Assembly: GCA_046328115.1 (NCBI GenBank)
Contig: JAXLXE010000003.1
Span: 1 to 64,000 of the forward strand
Direction: 5' to 3'
Source of the DNA: JAXLXE01 sp046328115
Lineage (GTDB): Bacteria; Chloroflexota; UBA6077; JACCZL01
Length of the DNA stretch: 64,000 bases
Of the stretch, positions 23,894 through 33,058 are shown piece after piece; position 1 is the stretch's first letter, and every line of letters begins with the position of its first letter. The notes beneath the pieces were generated by a model. That model was given only the letters and a program-made list of their open reading frames with translations, did not search any database and was not told the origin of the DNA. A program made the position numbers and the translations under genes.

Positions 23894-24298
23894 CTAGCCC
23901 GGACGTACCACGCCGGGGATGCCCACAACCACGAAGATCAGGCTCACCAGGGTCGCCACGGCCACCCACGCGCAGGCGGCGCGTCCGCTGCTCTGGCGGC
24001 GCGCCCGGGCAACCCCAATGTGGGCAATGACCAGGGCAAGCAGCATGATCGTAGGATGTTCCAGCCGAAAGAATCCGGGCGATGAGTACCAGCCCTTGTA
24101 CAGCCAGGTCGCGATGCCCAAAGCAAACTGCACGTCGATCGCAATGATGTATACGCGGCCAGCCTTCGATGCCGCCGGACCCGCCGGGAGCCCTCCCAGA
24201 AACCCCCCGGCCGCGGCCACTAGCGAGACCACTGCAGCCGCCAGCACACCCCATCTCCAGATGCTGTGCAGGCTAACCAAATAGGCGGCAAGATCCAT
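23894..24298 (-). CDS. Four-span membrane protein
   Basis: About 134 residues from MDLAAYLVSLHS. Four hydrophobic helices, with histidines near helix ends (SLHSIWRWG, EHPTIMLLALVIAHIG), resemble cytochrome b561-like or DoxX-like small membrane proteins, although no haem motif can be claimed. First gene of the pair with 23193-23888. ATG 24298 is preferred over 24334. Confidence 0.58.
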   Translation of the reverse strand: MDLAAYLVSLHSIWRWGVLAAAVVSLVAAAGGFLGGLPAGPAASKAGRVYIIAIDVQFALGIATWLYKGWYSSPGFFRLEHPTIMLLALVIAHIGVARARRQSSGRAACAWVAVATLVSLIFVVVGIPGVVRPG

Positions 24299-24426
24299 CT
24301 TGGCTCCCAACGAGTCACGTCCCGCGCCCATCAATCACACCGCGAACAACCATCCACGAGCACGCGGCGCCGACTTCAGGTTTGTCGCAAATGTGAATCC
24401 ATTAGGCGCAGAGACTGGACTATTCT

Positions 24427-24840
24427 GTGATAGGAATGGTACACTGCGCTCTCGACGCGGGCGATGCGGATCGTGTGCACCGGGAGGCGGCGGGCCACAT
24501 GCGGTCGAGGCATGGACAATATTCGGTGGTCATTCGGGATCTCCAGCCTGACCACGCGGCGGATCGAGTCAAGTCCACCATGGCAACGCTCTACCCCGGT
24601 GTACCGTGGCGGGTGTCGTGGAGTCGCAACGGTCGGCACGCATGGGTCTCGGTGGCCAGCGGTGACGCTCCCGGCCTGGACGCCATTGAACAAGCGCTCA
24701 CCGTGCGAGGTGATCCGCTGGAGGTAGAACGCCTGGATCCGCAGAGCCTCGCGCTCCGCGCGGTACACGTGCGCCCCGGACCATCCGGTGCGCGCCACGC
24801 GTTGCGCCGCCTGCTCTCGCTGGCAGCCGCGCACGGATAG
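24427..24840 (+). CDS. Hypothetical protein
   Basis: 137 residues, or 134 if the ATG at 24436 is used. Alternating strands and helices (YSVVIRDLQPDHAADRVKS, AWVSVASGDAPGLDAIEQAL, LALRAVHVRPG) suggest a ferredoxin-like alpha/beta fold. No catalytic or metal motif. It is followed by a strong terminator. The opposite strand is also open but reads like a shadow. Confidence 0.5.
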   Translation: MIGMVHCALDAGDADRVHREAAGHMRSRHGQYSVVIRDLQPDHAADRVKSTMATLYPGVPWRVSWSRNGRHAWVSVASGDAPGLDAIEQALTVRGDPLEVERLDPQSLALRAVHVRPGPSGARHALRRLLSLAAAHG

Positions 24841-24866
24841 GACGCTGCCCACGGCAAGATCACAAC

Positions 24867-24907
24867 GAGACCCCCGCTGACTCTCGCCAGCGGGGGTCTC
24901 ATTTCTT
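24867..24907 (+). terminator. Strong hairpin terminator
   Basis: GAGACCCCCGCTG (24867-24879) pairs perfectly with CAGCGGGGGTCTC (24888-24900) across eight bases, followed by ATTTCTT on the plus strand. It ends the 24427 gene. It also lies just beyond the stop of the converging 24962 gene and may serve both directions. Confidence 0.8.
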
Positions 24908-24961
24908 GGCCCGACTCGCGTCTTGGCCAGACTCCTGGCCCGACCAAGTCGCGGGCGAACG

Positions 24962-25678
24962 TTACGCGGTCTTGCGCCGCCAGATCATGAAGGCGCCGGC
25001 GCCCGCAAGCGCCAGACCACCAACCAGCGCGGCCAGTAGTCGACCAGTCGTATCCACTTCACCGGTGCGCGGCAGGCCGGCTGGCGCCGGAGAAGCAGCC
25101 GGACGTGGTGCCTGGGCCGGTGCGGGCGCTGCCGCGGGAACCGCCGCGGGTGACGCCGCGGGCTTGGCCGCCGGCGCGGGAGCCGCCGCCGGGGCGGCCG
25201 CTGGAGAAGCCGCCGGCGACGCTGCCGGAGCAGCGGCGCTGGCTACGATGTTGCCGCATGACACGTAGACGGATGCCTCCTGCGGCGACTTGTGCACGTT
25301 GATCGCGTGCGGCGCCCCCAGGATCGTTGCGAGGGACGCTGGCACCGTGGTCTCAGACTTACCGTTTGACACGGTGGTCAGGGGGAACACCACGGCGGGG
25401 TTCAAGTTCGCGCACGTCCCGGCGTGGATGTGAATGGGATGTGGTCCAGGCGCATTCTGGAGATTGACCACTACCAGCGTCCCGTTAGCGGCGGGCGAGA
25501 GCGTAGCCGTCCCACTGACGCCAGAGTTGTTCTGGGCCGACAGCGTGATGGTGATGCTCTGCTGGGCCTGCGTACTGCCCGGAACCAACATGGCGACCGC
25601 GAACGCTGCCAGGATGGCCCCAATCACTGGGACCCTAAGAAACCGCAAGGTACACCTCCGCATCGCGGGCGCTCGCAC
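24962..25678 (-). CDS. CHRD-type cell-surface protein with LPxTG-like anchor
   Basis: 238 residues. The signal peptide ends at STQAQQ. A beta-sandwich of about 110 residues resembles CHRD and Cu/Zn-superoxide-dismutase-like surface domains (GPHPIHIHAGTC, then GAPHAINVHKSP). A long Ala/Pro-rich stalk follows, then LPRTGE, a hydrophobic span (LLAALVGGLALAGAGAFMIW) and RRKTA. The histidines could bind copper, but the ligand set is incomplete on inspection. The LPxTG-like end implies sortase anchoring or simply a membrane anchor; no sortase gene is in the window. Confidence 0.78.
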   Translation of the reverse strand: MRAPAMRRCTLRFLRVPVIGAILAAFAVAMLVPGSTQAQQSITITLSAQNNSGVSGTATLSPAANGTLVVVNLQNAPGPHPIHIHAGTCANLNPAVVFPLTTVSNGKSETTVPASLATILGAPHAINVHKSPQEASVYVSCGNIVASAAAPAASPAASPAAAPAAAPAPAAKPAASPAAVPAAAPAPAQAPRPAASPAPAGLPRTGEVDTTGRLLAALVGGLALAGAGAFMIWRRKTA

Positions 25679-25968
25679 TTCTCCCCGCGTCTTCGAGTCC
25701 GATCATAACCAAGCCGCCCGAGATTTGCCATTACGAATGCGTCACACCACACCCAGATCGTCGCGTCAACGCGGCATTATTCGCAATAACGCGATACCCA
25801 AATGGCACCGCGGGCCCGCCGTCGGAAGATCGCTACACCCAACCGCGCCGCCCGCCGAGTACCAAAGACTGACGACCTCGGTGCCCTCGTACGTCGTGAA
25901 AAACTACGGTCCATAGATCCGGCTCTTTGTCAGCCGTGCCGCCGTTATGACCTTCGAGCGTGGAGCAC

Positions 25969-26208
25969 ATGGACGACGTATTCGAAGAGACCCTATCCCT
26001 TTGTTTGGACCGCATCGCGGACGGCGACGACCCCGAGGACTGCGCGGCGGAGTTCGCGGAGTTTCCCCAGCTTCTGTCGTTGCTGGAGCTTGCGGTGGAC
26101 ATCTCCGCGATTCCCGGCCGCAAGAGTCCGCGTCCCCCAAGCGCACGGCAGCTTCGGGAGCGGTTGAACGGGGCCACGGCCTCCACAGCATCAGCCGCGG
26201 AGGACTGA
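25969..26208 (+). CDS. Small acidic hypothetical protein
   Basis: About 79 residues starting MDDVFEETL. The segment LDRIADGDDPEDCAAEFAEF resembles the short helical N-terminal region of DUF5667-type proteins that often accompany ECF sigma factors, but the rest of that domain and any sigma factor are missing. Function unknown. Confidence 0.5.
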   Translation: MDDVFEETLSLCLDRIADGDDPEDCAAEFAEFPQLLSLLELAVDISAIPGRKSPRPPSARQLRERLNGATASTASAAED

Positions 26209-26313
26209 CGCGCGTGCCACTGGACTTCTCAGCACCACGCGCACGGTTTGCATCCCGCCGTGCAGAGGCCGGTCGTTTTCCTTCTGAAGCCCCCGCGGGG
26301 CGGCTGCAATCGG

Positions 26314-26523
26314 ATGGACGAACACACGCACGGCCTCGTTGACCCGAAAGCGCAGACCATGCTCTGCCCGCGTTGCGAGCAGGTGCAGCCACTGCGCTGC
26401 TTCGGCATGCTGGGGATCAACCCTCGCTACGCCGGCCTCCTGACGCCTATCTACCGGTGCAGCACATGCGGACATCTGTTCGCCCCAAGAGTTCCTGCTA
26501 CACGCGCTGAAAAGGCCTCCTGA
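26314..26523 (+). CDS. Zinc-ribbon small protein
   Basis: About 69 residues starting MDEHTHGLVD. Two CxxC pairs (LCPRCEQ and YRCSTCGH) about 30 residues apart form a zinc ribbon. The stop is followed after one base by the ATG of the large membrane protein, so they are probably co-translated. Role unknown. Confidence 0.6.
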   Translation: MDEHTHGLVDPKAQTMLCPRCEQVQPLRCFGMLGINPRYAGLLTPIYRCSTCGHLFAPRVPATRAEKAS

Positions 26524-26524
26524 C

Positions 26525-28096
26525 ATGGCACGCATCATCGCCTTCCCGTCTGATCTCGAGGCAGCGCCGCCGCGAGACAACCGACGGCCGTTCGGATCAA
26601 ACGTCTCGCTAGCCCACGTCTGGTGGACCGCGGCACTCTTCGCCGCGGGCCTCGCCGCCGGCCTGATGCCCATAGAGTCCATCGACTACTGGTGGACGGT
26701 GAAGATGGGAGACTGGATACGCCAGCACGGCGTGCTGCCGACCGGCGACCCACTTCTCTATACCGCGATCCGAGAACCGGTGATCGACGGCCAATGGCTG
26801 GCGCAGGTCCTTTTCTCGGTCGCCCACACCATCGATGGTCCCAACGTGGCGCTGGCAGCCCGAATGGTGATCTCAATCGCCGCGGCTGCCCTGATGCTGC
26901 GGATGTGCGCCGAGGAGGGAGCCGGTGTTCGCGCCTCCGCCGCCGGCGTTGCTATTGGCTCGCTGTTGTTCGTTCCCGGGTTGGCAGCGCGGCCGCAGAT
27001 GCTAGCGGTGCTGCCGTTCCTGATCGTCTTGCGGGCCTCGTTCAGGCCGCCTCGCACAGTCCTCGGGCTAGTCGGTGTGGCGCTGATCTTCATCTTCTGG
27101 GTCAACGTCCACGGTTCATTTGTCCTGGCATACGTCTGCCTTAGCCTTGGCGCGTTTGATGCGGCATGGTCGCGCTGGCACGGCCGCGACCTGGGGCGAC
27201 TGAAGCTGACGATCCGCCTGGGCATCCTGCTGCTTCCGGCCGCGCTCGTAAACCCATACGGCTGGCGGCTGCTGGCCTACGTGTGGGACGTCGTGGTGTT
27301 CAACGGTGTGGGCAGTGCCGTGGGAGTTCTTGGCGTTGAGTGGGGACCGCCGATCCTCAGATCCACCTACGGTGGCGCGTTCTTCGCCTCGGTCCTCGTA
27401 GTCATCGGGCTCCTGGGCGCCGGGCGCAAGCCGCGCTGCCGCGAAGTCGTGCTGATGCTGTTCTTCGGGCTCTTGGCGCTGCAGGCGATCCGCAACGTAG
27501 CGTGGTGGGGTCTCATCGTGGCCCCCTACGTAGCCCGCGCCATCTCGCACCCCTCACGACCAACGCTGCTGATGCCAGGGGATAGCCCCGGCCGCGGCCA
27601 GGAGCGCGCGTACGGCCTGCCAGTGGGCGTACCATCGCTGAACGTCATGTGCATCGGGCTGCTCGTCACGCTGCTCATGCTCTTCCTTCCCTGGTGGCGC
27701 GAAAAACTCCCGCTTCCGGCGTCGCGCACCGCCGTGTTGGATCAATCCACCCCTGTCGCGCTAGGCGAGTACCTGGCGCAAAACCAGCCAGATGGCAACC
27801 TGTTCCACCACACGGATTGGGGGGCGTATCTGGGCTGGCGCATCGGTCCCGACCGCAAGATCTTCGTAGACGACAGGTTTGAGCTACATCCTCCGGACGT
27901 CTGGCGAGACTACGCGCGCGTGAGCGGCGGCCACGCTTCGTGGGAGGAGGTTCTGGAGCGGTACGGCGTGGTCCAGGTTGCCCTGGACGCCGGCTCCCAG
28001 CCCGGACTAGCCGAGGCCATTGGGCGCACGCCGCGCTGGGACCTGAAGTTCCAGGACGGCGACGTCCGCGTGTATCAGCTCCGCGCGGCTCGCTGA
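26525..28096 (+). CDS. Multi-span membrane protein with glycosyltransferase-like layout
   Basis: 523 residues, ten or more membrane spans, then a C-terminal soluble part of about 130 residues. The N-terminal loop SIDYWWTVKMGDWI carries acidic/aromatic residues at the place where GT-C glycosyltransferases have their catalytic Asp. The C-terminal part has NLFHHTDWGAYLGW and FVDDRFELHP. A paralogue with the same landmarks (WWAMRMG, NGQWLAQI, LFHHQPWAGYLAW) is at 38271-39722. It may transfer a lipid-linked sugar in the envelope or glycosylate pilin (inference). Confidence 0.65.
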   Translation: MARIIAFPSDLEAAPPRDNRRPFGSNVSLAHVWWTAALFAAGLAAGLMPIESIDYWWTVKMGDWIRQHGVLPTGDPLLYTAIREPVIDGQWLAQVLFSVAHTIDGPNVALAARMVISIAAAALMLRMCAEEGAGVRASAAGVAIGSLLFVPGLAARPQMLAVLPFLIVLRASFRPPRTVLGLVGVALIFIFWVNVHGSFVLAYVCLSLGAFDAAWSRWHGRDLGRLKLTIRLGILLLPAALVNPYGWRLLAYVWDVVVFNGVGSAVGVLGVEWGPPILRSTYGGAFFASVLVVIGLLGAGRKPRCREVVLMLFFGLLALQAIRNVAWWGLIVAPYVARAISHPSRPTLLMPGDSPGRGQERAYGLPVGVPSLNVMCIGLLVTLLMLFLPWWREKLPLPASRTAVLDQSTPVALGEYLAQNQPDGNLFHHTDWGAYLGWRIGPDRKIFVDDRFELHPPDVWRDYARVSGGHASWEEVLERYGVVQVALDAGSQPGLAEAIGRTPRWDLKFQDGDVRVYQLRAAR

Positions 28097-28424
28097 TCGC
28101 CCGCCCGCCGCAATCCAGCGCACCAGTGCGCCAACCAGGCCACAGCGCGCGCAGAGCCGTGGAGAGCCGGGTGGTCTCCAATAGTCGCGTACGAAGCCGC
28201 CAGGTGCGCCCAGCGCAGCCCTACTGAAGCCGCGGTTCCTTTTCTGGTAGCGGCACGGCGGCCGCCCACATGGACTAGTCCACCTGGACCCAATCACCGA
28301 ACCCAGCGCCGCGACCATCACTTCCATCCGGGGCCTCCCGTTGGATCTGGTGAACGCGGAAGGAACCAAGGCGGAACCGAACGCGGAGCGACGACGGACG
28401 TCGACCACTCGAAAGGAGGGGACA
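28097..28424. other. Gap upstream of the pilin genes
   Basis: 328 bases with no convincing gene. It should hold the promoter of the pilus locus, but no clear -35/-10 pair was found. A GGACTAGTCC palindrome lies at about 28271-28280. AAAGGAGGGG at its end is the ribosome site of the first pilin. Confidence 0.45.
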
Positions 28425-28601
28425 ATGATTCAGGCGATTCGCCAGTGGCTGATCGACCAGTGTTCAGAGCGGCTACCCGCTCAGGGCCTTGTCGAATACG
28501 CGCTGATCCTGGTGCTGCTGTCCACTGTGGCCGTCGCAATCATGCTGACCCTCGGGACGAGCGTGTCGAGCGTCTTTTCCCAGGCGAACGCGGGATTCTA
28601 G
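28425..28601 (+). CDS. flp: Flp-type pilin 1
   Basis: 58 residues from ATG 28425, behind AAAGGAGGGG. A short charged leader is followed by QGLVEYALIL and a hydrophobic helix, the hallmark of Flp/Fap pilins, with Glu at position 5 and Tyr at 6 of the predicted mature protein. The residue before the cleavage point is Ala (LPA-QGLVEY) rather than Gly. Mature subunits would assemble into the thin Tad pilus. A longer upstream frame exists but lacks a ribosome site. Confidence 0.87.
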   Translation: MIQAIRQWLIDQCSERLPAQGLVEYALILVLLSTVAVAIMLTLGTSVSSVFSQANAGF

Positions 28602-28651
28602 CGGCGGCAATGCCGCCGCCCCGAAGCTCACCGTTGGCGGCTTCGGGGCGG
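28601..28651 (+). promoter_or_regulatory. Two overlapping hairpins between the pilin genes
   Basis: GCGGCGGCA-A-TGCCGCCGC (28601-28619) begins at the pilin 1 stop codon. CCGCCCCGAAGC ... GCTTCGGGGCGG (28616-28651) shares its last bases, so the two stems compete. No T-run follows. They could attenuate, terminate or stabilise the message so that pilin 1 and pilin 2 are made in different amounts (inference). Confidence 0.55.
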
Positions 28652-28720
28652 ATAGTACGGGCCAACGGCTTTCGGGGGCCGCGCCAAGTGGCAGCGGAAG
28701 CCCTACTTCGGAGGATACCT

Positions 28721-28897
28721 ATGATCGAGTTGGCATGGCAGTGGCTGCAGTGGCTGCGCGACAAGCGTGAGGACGGCCAGGGCATGGTTGAGTACGCTCT
28801 GATCCTCGTCCTGGTCTCCGTGGTGGCTATCGTGATCCTGGGCACCCTGGGCACGAGCGTTTCGAGTGTGTTCTCCCGCGCCAACGTGGCGATGTAG
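28721..28897 (+). CDS. flp: Flp-type pilin 2
   Basis: 58 residues, the same length as pilin 1. DGQGMVEYALILVLVSVVAIVIL is split by the usual cleavage after Gly (DG-QGMVEY). The last third, GTLGTSVSSVFSRANVAM, closely matches pilin 1 (GTSVSSVFSQANAGF), so the pair is a tandem duplication. GGAGG lies six bases before the ATG. Confidence 0.87.
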   Translation: MIELAWQWLQWLRDKREDGQGMVEYALILVLVSVVAIVILGTLGTSVSSVFSRANVAM

Positions 28898-29451
28898 GCC
28901 GGAAGGCAAGAAGAAGCACAAGAAAGCATCTGTCGAGTCTGACGACCGTCGTCGCGGGACCGGCCTAGCGCGGTCGCGCTGAGACTGCAAAGGCTCATCC
29001 GACGGTGTCGCTGGGACCCGGCGACCAGAAAGCTGCTGAAACAGAGAATCGCGGTCTGATGAACGAGCAATCATCCCAGTTTCCTCATCTGTCTCTGACC
29101 GCGTCGGTACGGCGTCTTGACGCCAGCCTCCTCCAGCAGCCGATGGCCAAGGGGACTCTCAAACCCACCGGGCAGGCGGCTCCATAGCCGCCTAGCCCCT
29201 CACTAGCCCGGTTCGCCTGAATGGCTCGCGTGGGAATCCCACGCGAGCCATTCTCGTTTGTCATGGACCAGCCGCCGCCCCAGCCAGTGCGGCCTTCCCC
29301 TCTATCTCCCGGCACTGTCGCTCACCACCATCCCTAATCACTATTGCATCCACGTTTATGAGTCTGGGAGGCCGGACCACGCCCGTCTGGCGCACCTCGG
29401 CCCTGGGGGCAATCACATGGGAGCAATCAGAGGAAGGCGGAACACAGGAAG
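28898..29451. other. Long leader before cpaB, no certain gene
   Basis: 554 bases. A short frame at 29059-29187 (MNEQSSQFPHLSL, 42 residues) has no good ribosome site and is not called. The first 160 bases are rich in short complementary runs (GGTCGCGCTGAGACTGCAAA and later) and could fold, but I match them to no known RNA family with confidence. A perfect hairpin lies at 29219-29253. Confidence 0.4.
29219..29259 (+). terminator. Hairpin terminator after the pilins
   Basis: GAATGGCTCGCGTGGG pairs with CCCACGCGAGCCATTC around a tiny loop, followed by TCGTTTG. It probably ends the pilin transcript, so cpaB onward would need its own promoter or read-through. Confidence 0.7.
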
Positions 29452-30285
29452 ATGAAACGCGGCGGAATCATCCTGCTCATCCTTGGCGTAGTCCTCGCCG
29501 GAGGGGCCAGCATGCTGGTCTTGGGCATCGCGAAGCAGGCAAGCGACACGAGCAAGGCGGCGATCCCGCAGGTCTACGTGGTCACGGCCACCCGCGATCT
29601 GCCAGATGGCGCGCAGTTCACGCCCGACGCGCTCGTGGTGCGTCCGTTCCCCACCGAGTTCGCGCCGCCGGCTTCCGTCGCTAACGCGGAACAGATCGTG
29701 GGCAAGTTCGCGCTGGGCCCGGTCTTCAAGGACCAGATCATCCAGGTGGGGCAGGTTGCCACAACCAAGCGCACGCCCATTCTCTCCGATCGCGTGCCGC
29801 CGGGCAAGGTGGCCGTCTGGTTCCCAATCCCCAACATCGTCGCGGGCCAGGTCGCCTTCAAGCCCGGCGATCGCGTGGACGTACTGCTCTCACTCCCGAT
29901 GACACCCGGCAAGCAGACGTCCTCTGACGAGGGTGGCGAGAAAGTCTCGCTCAACATCAGCACCCAGACCACGCTGCAGAACGTGGAAGTGTTCGCCATT
30001 GGCGAGGCCGCCGCGCAGGCGCAGACCTCCCGAAACGAGCAGCAGCCGGCCAACAACGTGCGGCCAGCCGGGAGCGCGCCCGTGGCCTTTCTCGTAGACC
30101 ACCAGGACGCCGTGCTCCTTAAGTTCATCAAGGACTCCGGCGGCACCATCGACTTCGCGCTTCGCTCCAGTGATGAGGAGCGCATCGTTCGCACAGACGC
30201 CGTGACGGTTGACCTGATCACCGAACGGTTCCGATTCCGAGTTCCGCAATCAGTAGCCCAGACGGGAGAGGTGATCCAGCCGTGA
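29452..30285 (+). CDS. cpaB: Flp pilus assembly protein CpaB/RcpC
   Basis: 277 residues. One N-terminal membrane span (IILLILGVVLAGGASMLVLG) is followed by a SAF-type domain (VVTATRDLPDGAQFTPDALVV, about 42-62) and a CpaB domain (GKVAVWFPIPNIVAGQVAFK, GDRVDVLL). In Tad systems CpaB/RcpC is an envelope protein thought to link the pilus to its exit path. GAGGTGATC lies at the stop, so translation probably runs straight into cpaE. Confidence 0.85.
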   Translation: MKRGGIILLILGVVLAGGASMLVLGIAKQASDTSKAAIPQVYVVTATRDLPDGAQFTPDALVVRPFPTEFAPPASVANAEQIVGKFALGPVFKDQIIQVGQVATTKRTPILSDRVPPGKVAVWFPIPNIVAGQVAFKPGDRVDVLLSLPMTPGKQTSSDEGGEKVSLNISTQTTLQNVEVFAIGEAAAQAQTSRNEQQPANNVRPAGSAPVAFLVDHQDAVLLKFIKDSGGTIDFALRSSDEERIVRTDAVTVDLITERFRFRVPQSVAQTGEVIQP

Positions 30286-31562
30286 TGAACACAAACGTGA
30301 AGCTCAAAGTTCTAGTTCTTCGGGACCCAGGGTTCCGGATGGACGATGACGTCACCGTGGGTGAGGTCACCACCATCCTCGAGGAGCAGCCAAACCTGAA
30401 GGTCGCCGAAGGCGCGGCCGGCTACGGCGAGGCCACCAGGACTGTCCAGCGGTCCGAGGCTGACCTGATCATCATCGACGAGGTCGCCGGCGACCCGGCC
30501 GCCGTCGTCGAGCAGGTGGATCACGTGGCCCCCGAGACGCCAATCATCGTAGTCCTGGGAGACGAGTACAGAAATGCCGCCCAGGCCTGCATCCTGGCCG
30601 GGGCGCGCGCCTACCTGTACCGTCCGTTCGAGCCGCAAGAGCTGCTGGACGTTCTGACCCGCATCTACGAGAAAGAAGACCGCCGCAAGAAGGACCGTAC
30701 GGCTCGATCCCCGCTGCAGAGCGGACGGATCGTCGTCGTGCACGGCCCCAAGGGCGGTGTCGGCACGACCACGCTGGCCGTGAACCTGGCCGTGGCCGCC
30801 CACCAGATCACCGGACGGCGCGTGGCCCTGGTGGACGCGAACCTCATGGGCGGAGACGTGGGCGTGGCGCTCAATATCGCCAGCGACAATAGCATCGCGG
30901 ACGTGGTGGCCCACCTCCGTGAGCTGGACGGTGACCTCCTGGAGGACACCATGGTTCACCACGTGAGCGGGGTGGACGTACTCCCCTCGCCGGCCGCGCT
31001 CGAGCGCGCCGAGGCGATCAGCGGCGAGGAGACCAACCGTGTACTGGCCGCCTGCAGGCAGCACTTTGACATCGTGGTGGTGGATACGGCCGCGCGGCTA
31101 GACGAGCACGTGCTCGCCTCGCTCGACCTGGCGGACCTGATCCTCGCGGTGTGCACACCGGAGATCGCATCTCTCAAGAACACGGCCCGCTTCCTTCGCC
31201 TGGGTCATGACCTGGGGTTCGGCGGTGACAAGATCCGTCTGGTGATCAACCGTCTCAACAGCCCCGGCGCCATCACCATCGCCGACATCGAGGAGAACCT
31301 GCGCTACAAGATGGCGTATGGCATCGCCTCGGATGGCGTGCCAATCATTCACTCGTTGAACGCCGGTGAGCCGGTGGTTCTGATGCGGCCGCGCGCTCGG
31401 GCATCTCGGGAGATCCGCGGCCTGGCCAGCATGGTCGCCACGCAGCTTGGGCTTCGCGACGCCGGCGGCAAAACCGCCCCCGGCGCGGACTCCATCAAGG
31501 GTCTTTGGTCCAAGTTCGCCCGACTGTCAGAGGCCGCCCCCAAGGCTGCCGCCGCCCACTGA
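30282..31562 (+). CDS. cpaE: CpaE/TadZ-like pilus localisation ATPase
   Basis: 426 residues. An atypical receiver domain (about 8-125; LIIIDEVAGD, YRPFEPQELL) precedes a ParA/MinD-type ATPase with deviant Walker A GPKGGVGTTT (about 149-158) and a VDANLMGGDVG switch. TadZ/CpaE proteins place the Tad machine at the pole and recruit the other components. The start (GTG 30282 or ATG 30285) overlaps the cpaB stop. Confidence 0.88.
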   Translation: MMNTNVKLKVLVLRDPGFRMDDDVTVGEVTTILEEQPNLKVAEGAAGYGEATRTVQRSEADLIIIDEVAGDPAAVVEQVDHVAPETPIIVVLGDEYRNAAQACILAGARAYLYRPFEPQELLDVLTRIYEKEDRRKKDRTARSPLQSGRIVVVHGPKGGVGTTTLAVNLAVAAHQITGRRVALVDANLMGGDVGVALNIASDNSIADVVAHLRELDGDLLEDTMVHHVSGVDVLPSPAALERAEAISGEETNRVLAACRQHFDIVVVDTAARLDEHVLASLDLADLILAVCTPEIASLKNTARFLRLGHDLGFGGDKIRLVINRLNSPGAITIADIEENLRYKMAYGIASDGVPIIHSLNAGEPVVLMRPRARASREIRGLASMVATQLGLRDAGGKTAPGADSIKGLWSKFARLSEAAPKAAAAH

Positions 31563-31599
31563 GACGCTGACAATAGCTGACGATAGCTGAGGACGGAGC

Positions 31600-33033
31600 A
31601 TGCCCAAGCCAATCTTCGAACGACTCGCCGGTGCACGGCTCGAAGCAGAGCCATCCCGAAATGGGCCCGCGCGCCCCGCTGACCGGGCCGCGGCGGCGCC
31701 TGCCGCCGCGAGCGCCCAGTTGAGCCGCTCGGATTTTGGCCAGCTCAAGGGGCGGATCCAGCGACGCATCATCACCGAGCTCGCTCCTGATGCTGACCTG
31801 GGCGGCGTCCCTGGCAGGCGCGTCATTGAAGACCTGTTCAATGACATCCTTACTGAGGAAGGCGTGCCCATCCCCCGCGTCGAGCGCACAAGGCTGCTCG
31901 AGGCGGTCATGGCAGAGCTTCTGTCGTTCGGCCCCATTGAGCCGCTCCTGCGAGATGACACCGTCTCTGAGATCATGGTCAACGGCCCAGAGCAGGTGTG
32001 GGTTGAGCGGAAGGGTCTGCTCGAAGAGACAGATATCAAGTTCGAGAACGACGACCACATCCGGCGGATCATCGACCGAATCGTCGCGCCCCTGGGCCGC
32101 CGCTGCGACGACTCCTCCCCCATGGTGGACGCGCGCCTGCCCGACGGCTCGCGCGTAAACGCCATCATCCCGCCACTTTCGCTGGTCGGCCCCGTCCTCA
32201 CTATCAGAAAGTTCTCGCGCGATCCGCTCACCATCCAGAATCTCATCCAGTTCGGCTCCGTCACCCCAGAGGGTGCCGACTTCATGGCCGCCTGTGTCAA
32301 GGGCTGCCTGAACGTCCTGGTCTCCGGCGGCACCGGCTCCGGTAAGACCACGCTGCTCAACGTGCTCTCGTCATTCATCCCAGGCAACGAGCGCATCGTC
32401 ACCATCGAAGACGCGGCTGAGCTTCGCCTGCGCCAGCGACATGTGATCTCGCTGGAGAAGCGTCCGGCGAACATTGAGGGCGTGGGCGAAGTACCCATCC
32501 GAAACCTCGTGATGAACGCCCTCCGCATGCGCCCCGATCGCGTGGTCGTCGGTGAGGTGCGCGGCCCTGAGGCGCTGGACATGCTCCAGGCCATGAACAC
32601 GGGCCATGACGGCAGCATGACCACCCTCCACTCAAACGGCCCGCGTGACACGTTGGCCCGCCTGGAGACCATGGTGCTGATGGCAGGTGTGGACTTGCCG
32701 CACCGCGCAATCCGCGAGCAGATCGCCTCAGCCGTGGATGTGATCGTCCACCAGGAGCGGCTCTTTGACGGGGCGCGCAAAGTGGTGAACATCTCAGAGG
32801 TCCAGGGTATGGAGGGCGACGTGATCATCCTCCAGGACATTTTCCGGTTCAACCAGACCGGACTGGTGCGTGGAAAAGTCCAGGGAAGCCTGACCCCCAC
32901 CGGCATCAGGCCAAAGTTCGAGAACAAGCTGCTGCAGCACGGCGTCAAGCTGCCGGACGGCCTCTTTGGCGCCGCACCCATGCTCAGCGTGGGGTCACGC
33001 TCCGCCGCGGAAGAGCTCGCGGGCCGCCGATAG
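31600..33033 (+). CDS. tadA: Tad pilus assembly ATPase TadA/CpaF
   Basis: 477 residues, full length. An N-terminal helical domain (to about 105) is followed by a PAS-like N2 domain and the RecA-like secretion ATPase: Walker A GGTGSGKT (243-250), Asp box TIEDAAELRL, Walker B with VVVGEVRG, and the His box STTLHSNG-like MTTLHSNGP. It powers assembly and retraction of the pilus as a hexamer at the inner membrane. ATG follows GGACGGAG. Confidence 0.92.
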   Translation: MPKPIFERLAGARLEAEPSRNGPARPADRAAAAPAAASAQLSRSDFGQLKGRIQRRIITELAPDADLGGVPGRRVIEDLFNDILTEEGVPIPRVERTRLLEAVMAELLSFGPIEPLLRDDTVSEIMVNGPEQVWVERKGLLEETDIKFENDDHIRRIIDRIVAPLGRRCDDSSPMVDARLPDGSRVNAIIPPLSLVGPVLTIRKFSRDPLTIQNLIQFGSVTPEGADFMAACVKGCLNVLVSGGTGSGKTTLLNVLSSFIPGNERIVTIEDAAELRLRQRHVISLEKRPANIEGVGEVPIRNLVMNALRMRPDRVVVGEVRGPEALDMLQAMNTGHDGSMTTLHSNGPRDTLARLETMVLMAGVDLPHRAIREQIASAVDVIVHQERLFDGARKVVNISEVQGMEGDVIILQDIFRFNQTGLVRGKVQGSLTPTGIRPKFENKLLQHGVKLPDGLFGAAPMLSVGSRSAAEELAGRR

Positions 33034-33058
33034 CACACTCAGAACGGGGAACGGCGCA

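Noticed and set aside
28898..29060. Cyclic-di-GMP riboswitch suggested by a CTGCAAAGGC run
   Set aside because: The other conserved blocks of that riboswitch could not be found in order.
31527..33038. 503-codon minus-strand frame opposite tadA
   Set aside because: Shadow of tadA; composition of Ser/Arg typical of antisense frames.
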